Shown: one piece after another, positions 19,593 to 31,384 of the stretch
How the letters are laid out: each line of letters starts with the position of its first letter
Position numbering within the stretch: the first letter of the stretch is position 1
DNA from: Yponomeuta sedellus
Taxonomy: Eukaryota > Arthropoda > Insecta > Lepidoptera > Yponomeutidae
Assembly: GCA_934045075.1 (NCBI GenBank)
Contig: OW203734.1
Location: forward strand, 14,010,016-14,074,015
Reading direction: 5' to 3'
Length of the DNA stretch: 64,000 nt
The notes under the pieces: model-generated
Told to the model about the DNA's origin: nothing
The model's database searches: none
What the model saw: the letters and a program-made list of their open reading frames with translations, nothing else
Made by a program: the position numbers and the translations under genes

Positions 19593-20418
19593 TAGTTAGA
19601 ATATTTTCGAGGCTTAATCATGTAGTAATTTATTGCTATTTTACCTCGACGTTTCGACGACGTTACAGTCATCGTGGTCACGAGAAGACTGATGGCTGGC
19701 ACCCGTTCGCATCTTCGGCTGATGAGGTTTCAGACTACCCTCAATCAGCTATCACAAAGCACTATTAGGGTTGCGACACACTTCACTGACAATGTCGGAC
19801 GATAAGCCATGCGACTTTTTTCCACTCGAACACATCTTGATGACCGGAGTGCTTAGTGCGAGTTTGACAGATCCAATCGAATAACTTTACTACCGCGTTA
19901 ATCGAGCATTGAGTAGTGAGTATGAGTTAGTTAACCGTTCAAACTGGCAAAACGCTGTCACAGTACAACTCGCACTCGCGTTTATTCGTGTTTTGGCTGG
20001 TAAACGTGTTCACTTCTCAACGTAAACCATTACAACTCGCACTCAGCAATTTTAATTTCCATACTTGTCGCTAGGTGGCGCTTCCTCGATGCCATAGAAA
20101 TGTGAGTTTACGTTAACGCGGTCGAGTAGTTAAAAAACTCGCACTAAGCCCTCAGATCCCACGTTTGCGACAGTTTGAAACCACATTCCCGATTAAAATT
20201 TTGTGTTTCTTAATTTCAACCGCTTCACGCACAATTCGGCTATAATAATGGCGATCGCTGGAAAGCACCGATGGTTTGTGCAATTCTATTCAGTGGTTTG
20301 ATCCTGATTCAAGAAGGTGTTCCGCTATCGCTGACTTTTCCACCTGGTGGTTTTCGAAACGTTGAGGTACAATAGCAATAAATTACTACGCGATTAAGCC
20401 TCGAAAATATTCTAACTA
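19593..20418 (-). mobile_element. Penelope-like retroelement fragment flanked by inverted termini
   Basis: The inverted ends are TAGTTAGAATATTTTCGAGG (19593) and its complement ending 20418. They continue GCTTAATC-TGTAGTAATTTATTGCTATT-TACCTC-ACGTTTCGA, about 65 bp. Between them, on the minus strand near 20150-20355, a broken frame reads EKSAIAEHLLESG, stop, then IELHKPSVLSSDRHYYSRIV and REAVEIKKH. From family knowledge this is the C-terminal GIY-YIG region of Penelope-like elements, whose copies often carry inverted ends. The reverse transcriptase part is absent. Confidence 0.65.
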
Positions 20419-20419
20419 T

Positions 20420-21080
20420 GTGTACAAGTCGCGAAAGTTTAAAATATGAAAGTAAGGTAGATTATGAAATACGCTGCAAAAGTCAAGACCTAGTCGACAA
20501 GAGGCTCTTAATTAAAATAATAATGAACAGAGGCGAAATTATGTGCACATAATTTCGCTACACAAATTCTGTCCGAATTCAGACGCCTGCATTAGCAATT
20601 ATTAGTATGGAATTTGATATTCAAACGATCGGCGGATCTTATTTTTGTTATTTCCTTCCGTAGGTAAATCCTAACATGATTTGAAAATAATGAGTATATT
20701 TTGTAAGAACAAGTCTTTGATAAAAATTACTTCGATAAAGAATACGAGAAAATTTAGAAACTTTTTATGCCATGTTTCTCCAAAGCATTTTTCAACTTAC
20801 AAAGATATACACATTCGCTACAATTTATAAGCATATTAGAATGTGTGAGCGAGAGGAGATTACATAATACTTGATCTTAACAGATCTTTTTCTCTTCTAC
20901 AACAAACGACTTCGTAATGAGAAACAACCTTAATTCGCAATGAGAATTAAAATATACTTATTGTTTAGAGAGGAAACCAAATACAAGTACGACTAGATGT
21001 TTTATGAAACAATTTCCAACGAGCATCTCCTCTAACTCTTAAAACTTGGCTGAAAAAAACAATCAAATTATTATTTATAG
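20420..21080. other. No gene recognised
   Basis: Mostly AT-rich. TATGAAAGTAAGG at 20445-20457 repeats a 13-base string found at 19578-19590 on the other side of the Penelope-like fragment. There is a small palindrome, AAATTATGTGCACATAATTT, near 20540. Confidence 0.4.
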
Positions 21081-21084
21081 GAAG

Positions 21085-21385
21085 TATCTTAAACGATCAC
21101 TAAGGTTAAGCGACATAGGGCGCGCTCCGTGCACGAATGAGTAACAGTGAATAACTAACGCTAGTGGCATTTTTTCGAACGGTTCCGTGCTTCGCAAGGC
21201 ACGTTAAGCAGTTGGTGCTGGCTGCCGTCGATAGATAGCAGACGTTAAGCCAAGTCAGCGTTAAAAACTTCTAACACTAACACCAGCCACTAGTCTTGCA
21301 AGCCTCCACCAATCCAAACTTGGCGGAGACTATGGCCTACACCTTTCTCACGGAAGACACCCGTGCCCCTCGTTGGGGACGTAAT
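21085..21385 (+). repeat. 5S-derived SINE, diverged copy
   Basis: TAAGCGACATAGGGCGCGC is followed by the body (CTAGTGGCATTTTTTCGAAC, CTTCGCAAGGCACGTTAAGC) and the GGAAGACACCCGTGCCCC end. The 5S-like box is decayed. Confidence 0.65.
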
Positions 21386-21464
21386 GGGCTGATGATAATG
21401 ATATAAAGTAGCAAGCTACTGTTGCTGAATTGGGCAGAGCCTGAGTTTCAGCAACAGTAGCTTG

Positions 21465-21860
21465 CTGTAAGCGATGGTAGCTCAGTGGGTAGAACCATGG
21501 ACTGGCAAGCGAGAGCCCCAGGTTCGATCCCGAGTGCGGGCATATACCAATGACTTTTTTTGATTTCAAAGTTACGTACATTTGCGAATTTGTAGTCGCA
21601 ATACCACATGCTAACGGTGAAGGAAAACATCGTGAGGAAACCCGCGGCTTGGTTGGCTCCGCACGTATTGACTAGTCTTTCCTGTGGGCTAGGCTGACTA
21701 AGCTGTCAGAATGGTATAGGTGCTGGGCAAGCCTACACCATCTATAAAAACCATGTCCCAGGCACTACAGCGTCGGAGTGGTCCCGTCACCCATCTAGTG
21801 TGAGTGAAGATACCACTGGACGCTGTATAAATCATATCATTAAGTAGATGCAAAAAGGCC
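21465..21860 (+). repeat. SINE family D, long variant
   Basis: The tRNA-like head GATGGTAGCTCAGTGGGTAG and CAGGTTCGATCCC is followed by GGAAAACATCGTGAGGAAAC and then an extra body (GCACGTATTGACTAGTC, CCATGTCCCAGGCACTA, CTGGACGCTGTATAAATCAT). The extra body recurs at 57625-57860, so it is part of the family. An A/T repeat tail follows. Confidence 0.75.
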
Positions 21861-22529
21861 AATATTATTATTATTATTAGCTTGCTGTAAAGTGCCACAC
21901 CCCACGGGTAGGAATGGCGCAAATCAAAACAAGGTAAGCCAACGGCCATACAGAAGAGACGGGGGCATCAGAAACACGCGATGCCTTCTACATATATCAT
22001 ATGTATAGAAAGCGCCCTTCTGTATGGTTTCGCCCCTTCCGTGCAGTAAATTTTGTATGAACAGTCTTTTGCGCATCTTTTCGCGTCTCTATGTAGCCGC
22101 TGGCTTAGGTCGTAATTACCATAACATACGTAATATGTTGGAAAACTTATTGAACTCAAACACTCAATTGTAACGCAAGTTGGGCAAAAACCGCCGCGAT
22201 GTGATTACATAGGTACTGGGGCTGATTGTTATTATACTATTGCCAGCACATCAACTATTACCTACGTGCCTTTAATCGGTTGTATTAAGGGCGAGTTTGG
22301 AACAAAAATGTACAGGCTGGAATGCTGTCAACTGTACTAATCGAGTTGCAATTATAATTATTGTCACTTAATACAAAATCCTATAATTGTGTATGATGCC
22401 AAGACTAGAAAAATGAAATATTTTCACGATACCGATTTTCGGTCTCAAGTGGAAAATAACACGTTTACATAAATATCATGAATTGGTAACGCCATCTTTC
22501 TTTAGCGCTCAGTAATACACCACAGGCTA

Positions 22530-23760
22530 AGGCGTGGCCACACAAGACGTGGGACGTGGGGCGGGGGTGCGAAATAGATGCGACGCGTTGTATAGAATTC
22601 GCCCGACGAGATGGCTCGTCTTAGTGGTCTTCGTCCCATCCCTTCAGGCGCTTTGGGATGCTAACTAGTGCCACCAATGGAATAACAATCATAACTTGTT
22701 TTTTATTATGTTTTCAATTTAAAAAAAGAAAACATCAAAAACTTTAATATATGTGATAACATTTTTTAGGCCACACAACCGAGAACGTAGTATTAACATC
22801 TTATGACTTTAATCGATTTCTGTTATAAACGGCCGTTCTTGGTGGAAATCGATTAAAGTCCTAAGTTGTTGATCCTAGATTCTAGACTGTAGGTTTTAAA
22901 AAATAGTTGTCATGATGATTAAGTTTAATGATGTTTAATTTTTGAAAAAAAAAGAACGTATAACGAAACAAGTTATGATTTTTATTCCATAGGTGGCGCT
23001 AGTTAGCACCCCAAAGCGCCTTCAGTACATTTTTCATGATGGTGAGTAGGAAAGATGACGCATCTTTACCGCCCCCTCCCCCAATGTCCTTTCTGTGTAT
23101 CTCAGCCGTGAGAAATGAAGGTGCGGTGCGGACCCTCAAGGGTGTGGGCTGCGATCAGATCGTTTTTGCAAAATATGACTACATGAAAAATGTGCCTGTA
23201 AATAGAGAAGGACGCTTTTAGCATATGCTATTAAGTCGCAGGTCCTTGCTCCTTGAGTCCTAGAAGTGGAGCAAATAGGAAGAACGTGGGACAAGAGCGC
23301 GCAAAAGATGCGGCGTCCTTTCAATTTACTACCTATAGTACAAAATGTACTGAAGCGATGGGGCATAGCGCAAGATGGGGCGGAAACACAAACTCTATAC
23401 AACGCGTCCCGTAATTTCCATAGCCTCGCCCTACTCCCTAATACCACATGGCAGACATAAGAACGTATCGTCCTACCACAGGGCAAAGACGCGGCGTCCT
23501 TTCAATCCACCTTCATACCAAATGTCCTAGAGTGATGGGACACAGAAAAGACGTGGGGTGGGGTGCAGAAAAGATAGGAGGGTGTGTGTAGAGCCACAGG
23601 CAGCAGTACTTGCACGTCCGCTCCGCATGTTTTCAGCGCTCTCGTCCTATGTCCTTTCTGTGTCCAATTATGGCCTATGCCTAAGCCAGTGTGAGGTTCC
23701 AAACTCTAAACAATGCGTCGCGTCTTCGCCCCAACCAGGTTTCATGTAGGTACTTTCTAT
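22530..23760. mobile_element. Decayed TIR element hosting a MITE
   Basis: The left end has GACGTGGGACGTGGGGCG and GCGACGCGTTGTATAGAATT. The right end has AACTCTAAACAATGCGTCGC-GTCTTCGCCCC, an inverted match. The interior repeats related strings (GCGGCGTCCTTTCAAT twice, near 23307 and 23490). No transposase was recognised. A MITE E copy sits inside. Confidence 0.5.
22640..23022. mobile_element. MITE family E, complete reference copy
   Basis: The left terminus is AGGCGCTTTGGGATGCTAAC and the right terminus GTTAGCACCCCAAAGCGCCT; inverted similarity continues inward through GTGCCACCAATGGAATAA and CATAACTTGTTTT. The centre has the palindromic hallmark AACGGCCGTTCTTGG with flanking ATCGAT sites and GATTAAAGTCCTA. 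No ORF. Confidence 0.8.
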
Positions 23761-23871
23761 ATACCGTACGCCACAACTTACATTTTTTCATAGGTGGCGC
23801 TAGTCTACCTCTTTTTTAAGTCTCAGTGTATTTGAAAGCCATCTCTTAGATTTCAGTGAGCAGGTTATTTT

Positions 23872-24125
23872 GGCTTTGTCGCATTTGTTACCCTTTCCGC
23901 AAGATGGCGTATTATCTACAGTATTAAAAAGAAACTTACAAAATATTTTTCTTATTATCCGTTAGATGCCACTATAATTTGCATCCTTTATTATCTGAAA
24001 GTTATATTATAGATAAGCAGATTAATATTGCTTTGTGATATTTGTTGCCCATTTTAAAAGATGGCGTAGCTATTTACAAGAAGAAACCTGCAAAAAATTT
24101 TTTTTCTTATTATCCGTTCCATGTA
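23872..24125 (+). repeat. Two-unit tandem duplication, about 160 bp each
   Basis: Unit 1 (about 23872-23975) and unit 2 (about 24028-24125) share CTTTGT-ATTTGTT-CC, AAGATGGCGTA, AAGAAAC-T-CAAAA and TTCTTATTATCCGTT in order. They are diverged, so the duplication is old. Confidence 0.6.
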
Positions 24126-24474
24126 ATGCTCTTTATTACGGCGCCACCTTCTGTTGAAACATTGAATTTGGAAATTACCTATGAAATTCCAAAAATAATT
24201 TGGCAATTGCTGCGTCACAAAACTACCTGGTTATTCTACAAATTCAGAAATGTTTCGATAGGTTGCTCTGCCAATATCACGGAATATTTTTTTTAGTTTC
24301 TTTAACGTCTTATCGATAGGCTAACAAACCTTTGAAAGGATTTAATGGTTGTATGATTATGTGCTAACACCATTTATTTCAATCAAAAACTAATATAAAT
24401 ATAATAATATAATGTCCGTAAAAATTAAACTTCGAAATTGTTGTCAAAAGTGTAAGTATTCATAAAAAAATCTA

Positions 24475-24640
24475 CTCATTTTTAGCTTCGATTGTGTCCC
24501 ACTGCTGAGCAAAGGCCTCCCTTTTCGCTTTCCACTCCTCCTTGTTAAGGCCACCTCCTGCCAGCCTGGCGAAAAAGGTCGTGAGGTCTTCCCACCATCT
24601 CCGGCCGGGACGGCCACGTTTGCGATATCCGTCGCGCGGG
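24475..24640 (-). pseudogene. RTE-type LINE (third subfamily), C-terminal fragment
   Basis: The minus strand reads RKRGRPGRRWWEDLTTFF, then LNKEEWKAKREAFAQQWDTI with a stop-free frame. It is the same C-terminal position as AFAQQWDTNEAT in the 13425 element. It is very short, so a dead-on-arrival insertion. Confidence 0.8.
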
Positions 24641-26880
24641 ACTCATTATTTTTTTAATAAAAATATTGTGATAATTGAAGGGTCTTTAGTTTATAAGCCA
24701 GACCATTCATAATAAGGTTTGTAACTGTAAGTGTTGTTGCACGCCTATACTTACGGTTAGGTCAGATTCTTAGTTCTATAATGTGTCTGTAACGATATTA
24801 AACCTTACATCTATCGGTTGTGATTATTAATTAAAATAAATGAACGCTGTTAAGTCTAAACCTAACATCTATATAGCTCGTGCACAGATTTATTGAACAT
24901 CCCCAAAGTGCTATTTGCCTTGATGGATCTTCGGCTTAGGGTCGTTTGCACACGCGTCACGCTCATGGAATTGTCACACGCGTGACACAGCATAGTTACC
25001 AAACTATTGGGCCGATTTACTGCCCTTCATACGTATTGATACAGTCATATTTTGTCGGAGCTTTAATAAACGTCTTTCCGTACTGAAATTTTATTATTGC
25101 TTTACACGTTCTGTTTGAACGTTTCTTGTCACCGTTAAGTAATCATAGCTATAGATAAATTGATATCGCGTTTTGGAGATCTGAGGAACTTTATAGAGAT
25201 ATTGAATGCCAAGGATAGTTTTGTAAGTTATTATAAAGTTATTAAAAAAAATCCTTAAAACACTCGATAAACGCCAATCAACAGTCTGTCTGCTGTCGAT
25301 ATTATACGAGGAAAAGAAGTAGTAGTTAGTAGCTAAGATTTCCGCACTAGTTGGACAATTGCGCTTTAATTTACATTTAATTAATTTAATTAACACTTTA
25401 AACATTAAGATTTCCTCACGATGTTTTCCTTTGCATTGCCGAGTAGTGTTGCTACTATAACTTCACAAATAAAAATAAAGATCCTGACGAAATCAAAACT
25501 GCCTTTTTTTGACGTGTCAGTTATAAATTCCATCATCATTTATCTTTTTAAAACAGGCTCTCCATTGAAATTTATAATTTGTGGTGCTACTTGTCCATAG
25601 CCAAAAAAACATCATTAGGTATGACCTGAATATGTAGCGATTTATCATGCTCGAAAGTAAGTTGCAAATAGTAACTACTTGCGTTAGTCCAATATAAGAT
25701 AGAAACTGTAGACGCCGTGAACCGTGCTCATGAATTGCAAATATAGCTGTCAACTTCAAAAGTTTTTGATCTATCTGATAAAATTCGATGTAAAAATGCT
25801 GAAATGATCTTGTTTTCGAGGTTACGTATATATTTTATTGTACCTATACAACTAGGTACAATAAAAGTAATTGTTGGGGTAATAACAGGATGAGTTACAC
25901 ATAAAAATAATCTCGTAGTAAAATACACGAGTGAATAAAGTAAATTAGAGTATCCCACTAAAAACACAGCTGATAGTAGTTTGCGAAGATCAATGTATGG
26001 AAAGAAAAGAAACGAAACCTTTGTAGTAGATCCATTGTTTCTGTCAAACAAGACCTTTCTTATTCAAAATATGTAGCAATATCAAATTAAAATTAATTTC
26101 AATTTATGAAGTTTTCAAATGTTTGCCAAGCCAAAGAGGTCAAGTCATTATCTCTTGATATTGTTTTGTGTGGATGTTATATTGTATTTATTATATTTTT
26201 TGTCGCGTTACGGTAACATATGTTAAGATACGTCACAATACGTTTCTCTAAAAAGTGAACGTCATTAATATAAATAATGATATTAGAACACAAGGATTTT
26301 ATAAAGACAGGGTGACGTTAAATTTATCCGCAGAATTTTAGCTGAACTTTTTAAACATAGTTTAAAAAAAATATAGCCCTAGCTTGACAAAAATGTCGAC
26401 ACCTATTGGGTATATACTTCACAAAAAAAAAATTCTTCCTGAGGTTAAATCACGAATGCTTACAAAAATGTTATAGCGTTACTTTAAAAGCATCAATTTA
26501 TGATTTTCGTCGAGGCATGTGATTTTCACTACAGTATAAAAAAAGTTAAGAAAAATGGTGGTATCTCCAGCATATCAGAGCTAAACACAGCCTCTTTTGA
26601 TAGCAATATCTAAACCTACGTTTTTTTCTAGTGTTTTTTCTGTGCATTCTAGACTGTGGATTTACGAAATACGTTTAACACACGCGTGTGTCTTCTGAAA
26701 ATACTTTACAGTAGTTAAAAACATTTACTTCCCTTTGCTGCACCGCTTCAAATTCTTTCATTTCAAACTAATCCTCAAAAAGTACCAAACCGTTTACCGT
26801 GTCGTTCTCGCCCGAATATTTCGATGCGTTGCGCCTGCAGATTTAGTAGAATGGAAACATCTATGAAAGACAACGTAACA
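24641..26880. other. Quiet stretch, no gene or repeat recognised
   Basis: This is the longest stretch without a recognised repeat. Frames up to 107 residues (25728-26051, minus) show no motif and no start context. A family D SINE end (CCTCACGATGTTTTCC) is at 25405-25470. Inferred to be intron. Confidence 0.4.
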
Positions 26881-26884
26881 CAAC

Positions 26885-27050
26885 TTCACGCCTGTATCAC
26901 AAATGAGTGGGCAGAGACCACAGACTGCTTGCTACTATCTTAACGATTCACCTTCGCTTTATCAACGTTATTTAATCATTGCATGCACGCCCGAAATATA
27001 TGTTATATTCATTTCGTCAATCTTTCTCCCTTCGTCCTCTCTCAAAGATA
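26885..27050 (-). repeat. RTE-type LINE (second subfamily) fragment, decayed
   Basis: TTCACGCCTGTATC, ACCTTCGCTTTATCAACG and TCAATCTTTCTCCCTTCG are reverse matches to the element end at 17325-17580 and 57130-57470. Confidence 0.6.
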
Positions 27051-27059
27051 CTCAGAGAC

Positions 27060-27195
27060 ACTACGGGCCATATTAATAAAGCGCTCTTGAGTGACCATTT
27101 TAAGATGCCGTTCGAAACAAAACGGCAACTCAACAGCGCCCTGCAGGGTGATCCCAAATACTCGTAACAGCGCTTTATTAATACGACTCTTTATT
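27060..27195. mobile_element. Small MITE, about 130 bp
   Basis: GGCCATATTAATAAAGCGCT faces AGCGCTTTATTAATACGACT. The centre holds CCGTTCGAAACAAAACGG, a further small palindrome. Confidence 0.7.
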
Positions 27196-27254
27196 TAGCG
27201 TACTTACAGAGTCTGAGACCTCTTGATAAAAACAGAAGAATACGGTTCGATATG

Positions 27255-27605
27255 AACCATTTTATGTTTCTGCAGGGGCACGGGTCTCTTTTTGCATCGC
27301 AGGAAGTTTAGGCCATACTCTACCACGGAGGCCAAGTCCGGGTTTGTGGAGGATTGTAAGACAGTGGCGGGCTTTAGTGCCAGAAGTTATTAAGCCGCCG
27401 AAAAGGCCTCTGACATGGCTTAACGACTGCCATTAAATGACAACCGGCACCAATGGTTTAGCGTGCCTTGCGAAGCACGGAAGCGCTCGGAAAAAATGCC
27501 ACTAGCGGTAGACACGGTCACCTATCATGCACATAATCGCGCATGTTGTTGCTTAACTCAAGTGATTGACACCGATCACTCGATTCAACTAGGCCACGAG
27601 CGCTT
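27255..27605 (-). repeat. 5S-derived SINE, nearly full length
   Basis: From GGGGCACGGGTCTC (3' end of the element) back to the 5S-like head (TGTTGTTGCTTAACTCAAG) and CTAGGCCACGAGCGCTT. Confidence 0.75.
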
Positions 27606-27964
27606 CGGAAATTTGGAGCGCTTAAGAATACGGTTGCCACCGTATTTTGTTGCTTATAATATTTATATCTCCGTAACAACGTCCAATTTATGTAAAAATA
27701 TCTCCGCCTTCCTATAAAAAAGTCTCGTATTTCTTCGAGAGGAGAATTCCTTTTCTTGCTCTCTTTATCTTTGACTCACAAATCAAAGCTCGCAATGGGT
27801 GAACTAATGAGAAACGCGCTACGTTTGTGCTGTAACAAAAGATTATGGAGCTTAAAGATTTATTAAGGGACAAACATAATTTAATACGTCATTTAATTTA
27901 ATTCAGGCTGGATCGTTATTGAAAAATCCTTCCAAACAAAACAGAAGTGTCAAAAACATTTAAC

Positions 27965-28095
27965 TTTTCATAACATAACATTTACATACAGGCACATACT
28001 TTGCTTTTGGCCCCACACTAGGATACCCTGTGTCGTGGGAACCAGAAATAGCGACATCGCAAACATCTACACATCCAAGACCTAGGGTTTCACCT
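27965..28095 (-). repeat. SINE family C, 3' part
   Basis: CATAACATTTACATACAGGC, ACTAGGATACCCTGTGTCG and AAACATCTACACATCC match the family in reverse. The tRNA-like head is missing. It abuts a 5S-derived SINE. Confidence 0.7.
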
Positions 28096-28104
28096 AACCA
28101 CGCG

Positions 28105-28470
28105 TTGAAGCGCTCTTGGCCAAGGCGAACCGAGTGATTGGAATCAATCACTTGGTTAAGCAACAACAGGCGCGGTCAGGTACAGGATGGGTGAGCGTCC
28201 CGTAACTACCGCTAGTGGCATTTTTCCGAGCGCTTCCGTGCTTCGCAAGGCACGCTAAGCCGTTGGTGCCGGCTGTCATATAATGGCAGTCGTTAAGCCA
28301 TGTCAAAGGCCTTATGGGCGGCTTGATAACTTCTGACAGTAAGGCCCGTCACTGTCTTGCAATCCTCCACCAACCCGGACTTGGCCCCTGCGGTGGAGTA
28401 TTGCCTAACCTTTCTGCGATACAGGAAGAGCCCCGTGGCCCAGCAGTGGGGACATACAAGGACTGATAAA
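28105..28470 (+). repeat. 5S-derived SINE, full length
   Basis: The head has GGCCAAGGCGAACCGAGTG, GGTTAAGCAACAACAGGC and GGATGGGTGAGCGTCCC, close to the 5S rRNA internal control region. The body follows and the end is CAGCAGTGGGGACATACAAG. It is the best copy for judging the family. Confidence 0.8.
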
Positions 28471-28679
28471 GAACGCTTTGGTACAGTGTAGGTAGAACCC
28501 TTGCCTCGCATGCGAGTGACCGTTGATTCAATTCCTGCGTGTAGACTTAGATTTTTAACCGACTTCAAAAATGTATGAGGTTCTTAATTCGAGAAATTAA
28601 TTAATTTATTTATATTTATTTGTCAACCACTCTCAAGTCGTGAAGTTAAACATAAAGAGGTAACTCGCAACTCAAGTCT

Positions 28680-28770
28680 ACTTTTAGATAAAAACGTTTT
28701 ATAAAACAAGTTATGATTTTTATTCCATCGGTGGCGCTAGTTTGCGCCCCTTTACGCCTTAAAGGACTCC
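28680..28770. mobile_element. MITE family E terminal fragment
   Basis: It holds ACAAGTTATGATTTTTATTC and GGTGGCGCTAGTTTGCGCCC, one terminus only. Confidence 0.65.
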
Positions 28771-29004
28771 ATGCGGCAACACTAGGGCCAATAATGGAAA
28801 AAAGTACACGTTTTCTCATGTATCATGTTTGCAAATAATGTTAGGCCAATATCTGGACCAACCTGCTGGCCGAGGCGCCGCTCACTAGAGTTATAAATAT
28901 CCTTAAAAAGGCTGCAGAAAATATTGATTTATTTATTTGCTCTTTGGCAGAACGCACAAAAAAAAATTAAAAAAAAATTGTTATTAATTTGTTAAATAGA
29001 ATTA

Positions 29005-29245
29005 AAAAGTGGAAAGACTGCAAATTTCCGCCAAAAATCCCACAAGCACCATGCGGTTTGTTAATGCACCGCCCTCCCTTCCACTCTTTCAAGCAGAAGC
29101 AAGACACGAACACACCACCACCGACACCAATACTTGTGTGAGTGAATACGCGACGCGTTTCGCCTCTAACATGAGGCATCCTCAGGCTCACAAGTGCAAG
29201 TCACTTGCACTTGCACTTCAAGTTTGCACTTTCCCACTGTTAGGC
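29005..29245 (+). repeat. Repeat H, copy 1, with open frame
   Basis: This shares about 200 bases with 45075-45335 in inverted orientation (CGCCAAAAATCC, ACCATGCGGTTTGTTAATGC, GAGGCATCCTCAGGCTCAC). The frame reads KNPTSTMR then VNAPPSLPLFQ in both copies with substitutions. No known domain is seen, and coding is unproven. Confidence 0.6.
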
Positions 29246-29271
29246 TAGTTTTGTTAATTGCATATTATACT

Positions 29272-29458
29272 TTTTTAAAAACCTATTTAGTGGCTAAAAA
29301 TTTCACCCATGCCGGGATTCGAACCCGCAACCTCTGGCTATCCGTACCAGCGCTCTACCAATTGAGCCAATGGGCGACTCACGGCATCAGTGAAATTTCG
29401 AACCTCTCTACAATATTCTCTGTATTAGCACGGGTTAGTGCATTAAAAATAAAAATAG
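29272..29458 (-). repeat. SINE-A copy with internal deletion
   Basis: A reversed tRNA-like arm and part of the middle (CTCTCTACAATATTCTCTG) jump directly to the tail AGCACGGGTTAGTGCATT. It shares private variants with the arm of the 32844 copy. Flanks TGCATATTATACTTTT and TGCATATTTTACTGTT are near-matches and may be a TSD. Confidence 0.7.
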
Positions 29459-29744
29459 TGCAATGCATATTTTACTGTTAATTGTATTATTTTGTTTTGA
29501 TATATCTATACTGTCCACATAAGTGAACAAACCTATTTGAACCTAACATAAACTTATTTTTATTATAATTATGTGTATGTTACACATATAAAAATAAGTT
29601 TCTGTCTCTACAGCGTCTAAACGGTCACTTCAACCATCTATTGTAGGTAGGTTTGGCCTTCACACGCTGTATATATATCATGTAACTTAAGTGTAAAAGG
29701 CATTTTATTCTCTCATGTATCGTTTGAACCTTTTTTAAGGGGTT

Positions 29745-29950
29745 ACCTAGTGCTAACTATGCCACAAATGGAAAAACATGTCTCCTTTTTTTTAAATGGT
29801 TAACCCAAAAGTGAACAAGGAGATAAGCGATATTTGGAACCTGCAGCCTATAATCTAGACCCAATCTTAAACTTTAAAGCGTGTTTGCCAGTAGCGGCCG
29901 TTTGAAGTGGAAATCGATTAAAGTAAGGTCATGTCGCTAAATGTTATACT
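29745..29950. mobile_element. MITE family E fragment
   Basis: The terminus AGGGGTTACCTAGTGCTAAC and hallmark GCGGCCGTTTGAAGTGG-AAATCGATTAAAGT are present; the right end is missing. Confidence 0.55.
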
Positions 29951-30054
29951 GTCAGACTAAAAATAGCTAACACGGTTACTGAGATTTTAAATGTCCATTT
30001 TGTAAGCCAGTTAGATAAATCAAAAACAAAATTTCAATATTTGAAATACCAAAA

Positions 30055-30235
30055 AAACTGTGACCTAATGAACGTCACATTACAACGTTACGTTACAAGT
30101 TAAACCTAGTAATTTACAAACCTAAATCATTTTGAAAAAAAATTGGTAAAACAACATATGTGTTTTCAAATTAGGTCCTTAATTAACAGAGTTTACATAT
30201 TATTTCAAAACGTGTTAGATTATTAGATTGGGTTT
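30055..30235 (-). repeat. Jockey-type LINE 3'-UTR fragment
   Basis: TGACCTAATGAACGTCAC and AAATCATTTTGAAAAAAA match the 3'-UTR family in reverse, strongly diverged. Confidence 0.5.
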
Positions 30236-30284
30236 TTATGTTATAATTAATTTTATTCCACTTTAAAATGTTACCTATTCAATG

Positions 30285-30420
30285 TGTTAAAAAACCCAGG
30301 TCTTGGATGTTTACATGTTTGTGATGTCGGTGTTTCTAGTACCAACGACACAGAGTATTTTAGTCTGGGGCCAGAAGCAATCAATGCATGTGCCAGAATG
30401 TAAATGTTATGTTATGTGTT
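30285..30420 (+). repeat. SINE family C, 3' part
   Basis: CCAGGTCTTGGATGTTTAC, CAACGACACAGAG and ATGTAAATGTTATGTTATG are the family body and tail. Confidence 0.65.
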
Positions 30421-30424
30421 TACG

Positions 30425-30620
30425 ACGCCTGTGATGAATTACTAAATTTCTATTATTTTTGATGGTCAGAGTGGAGTTTTTTTCCCCGCTGCCTTTTTCC
30501 CCACTACACTACGGCCCAAAGGCAGCGGCTTTCACGTTTATGTCACATTGTACTTTGAAATTCAGCAAAGAGAATGTAAATTGTTTGGGTTGAAATAAAT
30601 TGAATTGAATTTTAAACTAA
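30425..30620 (+). repeat. LINE 3' UTR, AATTG-type tail
   Basis: CCAAAGGCAGCGGCTTTCACG and GGTTGAAATAAATTGAATTG are typical of a retrotransposon 3' terminus with a short tandem tail. The ORF is absent. Confidence 0.4.
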
Positions 30621-31129
30621 AACATTCGTAAGCACTACACATTATATTATACTCCTCTTCGGATTGAAGAGCCATATTTTTGTCGAAAGACTCAGCATCA
30701 GTTTTCGCTCTGATTCGTCGGACTTGTACGATAAAAAATCAAGTAAGTAAATCCGGATTTAAGTCGATAATTATTTCGCTTGCTAATATGTATGTATAAT
30801 ATATTTACTTTCAAAACTCGAACTCGTGCATTTCGTTACCACCGGATCGCTCCTTAAATCAGCCCAATAACGTTTTACTGTACCATATACCAGCCTCATT
30901 ACTCTTGAAACACGCACAAATGTAACCTTGCTGAGGATTGAAGATGTTTTCAACGGGAGAGTGTAATTTATCAAAAGCCAGAGAGGGTTCTCAACGAAAC
31001 ACATTGTTCCACTTTGGATAATGCCGGGCCGGATTCCATCTAGTAGCTAAACGAGGATTACCGAAGTGAATGCATATGAAGAAAGAAGAATCAACAATCT
31101 TTTGACTTGGAGACATAAGTTGCTGCAGC

Positions 31130-31378
31130 CACGTACCGTCTGATCAATTTTCAAATTATAATTTGTTATTTGATTTTTAGTTTTTTATGTTTTAAAGGTA
31201 TATTTCTTTATATTTTGGTATGTACATATGCAATCACCCTGCGAATGCTGTTGCATGCCTATTAGTAGTGCACAGATCAGGCCCGAAATTATTTGTTTTG
31301 TTGTAATTAATTGATTTTTATCTGTGTACTATTGGTGTGTCTATTATCAATAAATAAATAAGAAGAAGAATAAACACA
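31130..31378 (+). repeat. LINE 3' UTR with AATA/AGA tail
   Basis: TATCAATAAATAAATAAG follows a long AT-rich stretch with GTGTACTATTGGTGTG. It resembles a LINE end; the assignment is tentative. Confidence 0.35.
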
Positions 31379-31384
31379 TCAATT

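Noticed and set aside
19640..19720. Hammerhead ribozyme in the Penelope-like terminus
   Set aside because: CTGATGAG occurs near 19712 but the matching GAAA core and stems could not be placed.
25728..26051. 107-residue minus-strand frame as a gene
   Set aside because: No domain, no splice or start context, AT-rich codon content typical of chance frames.
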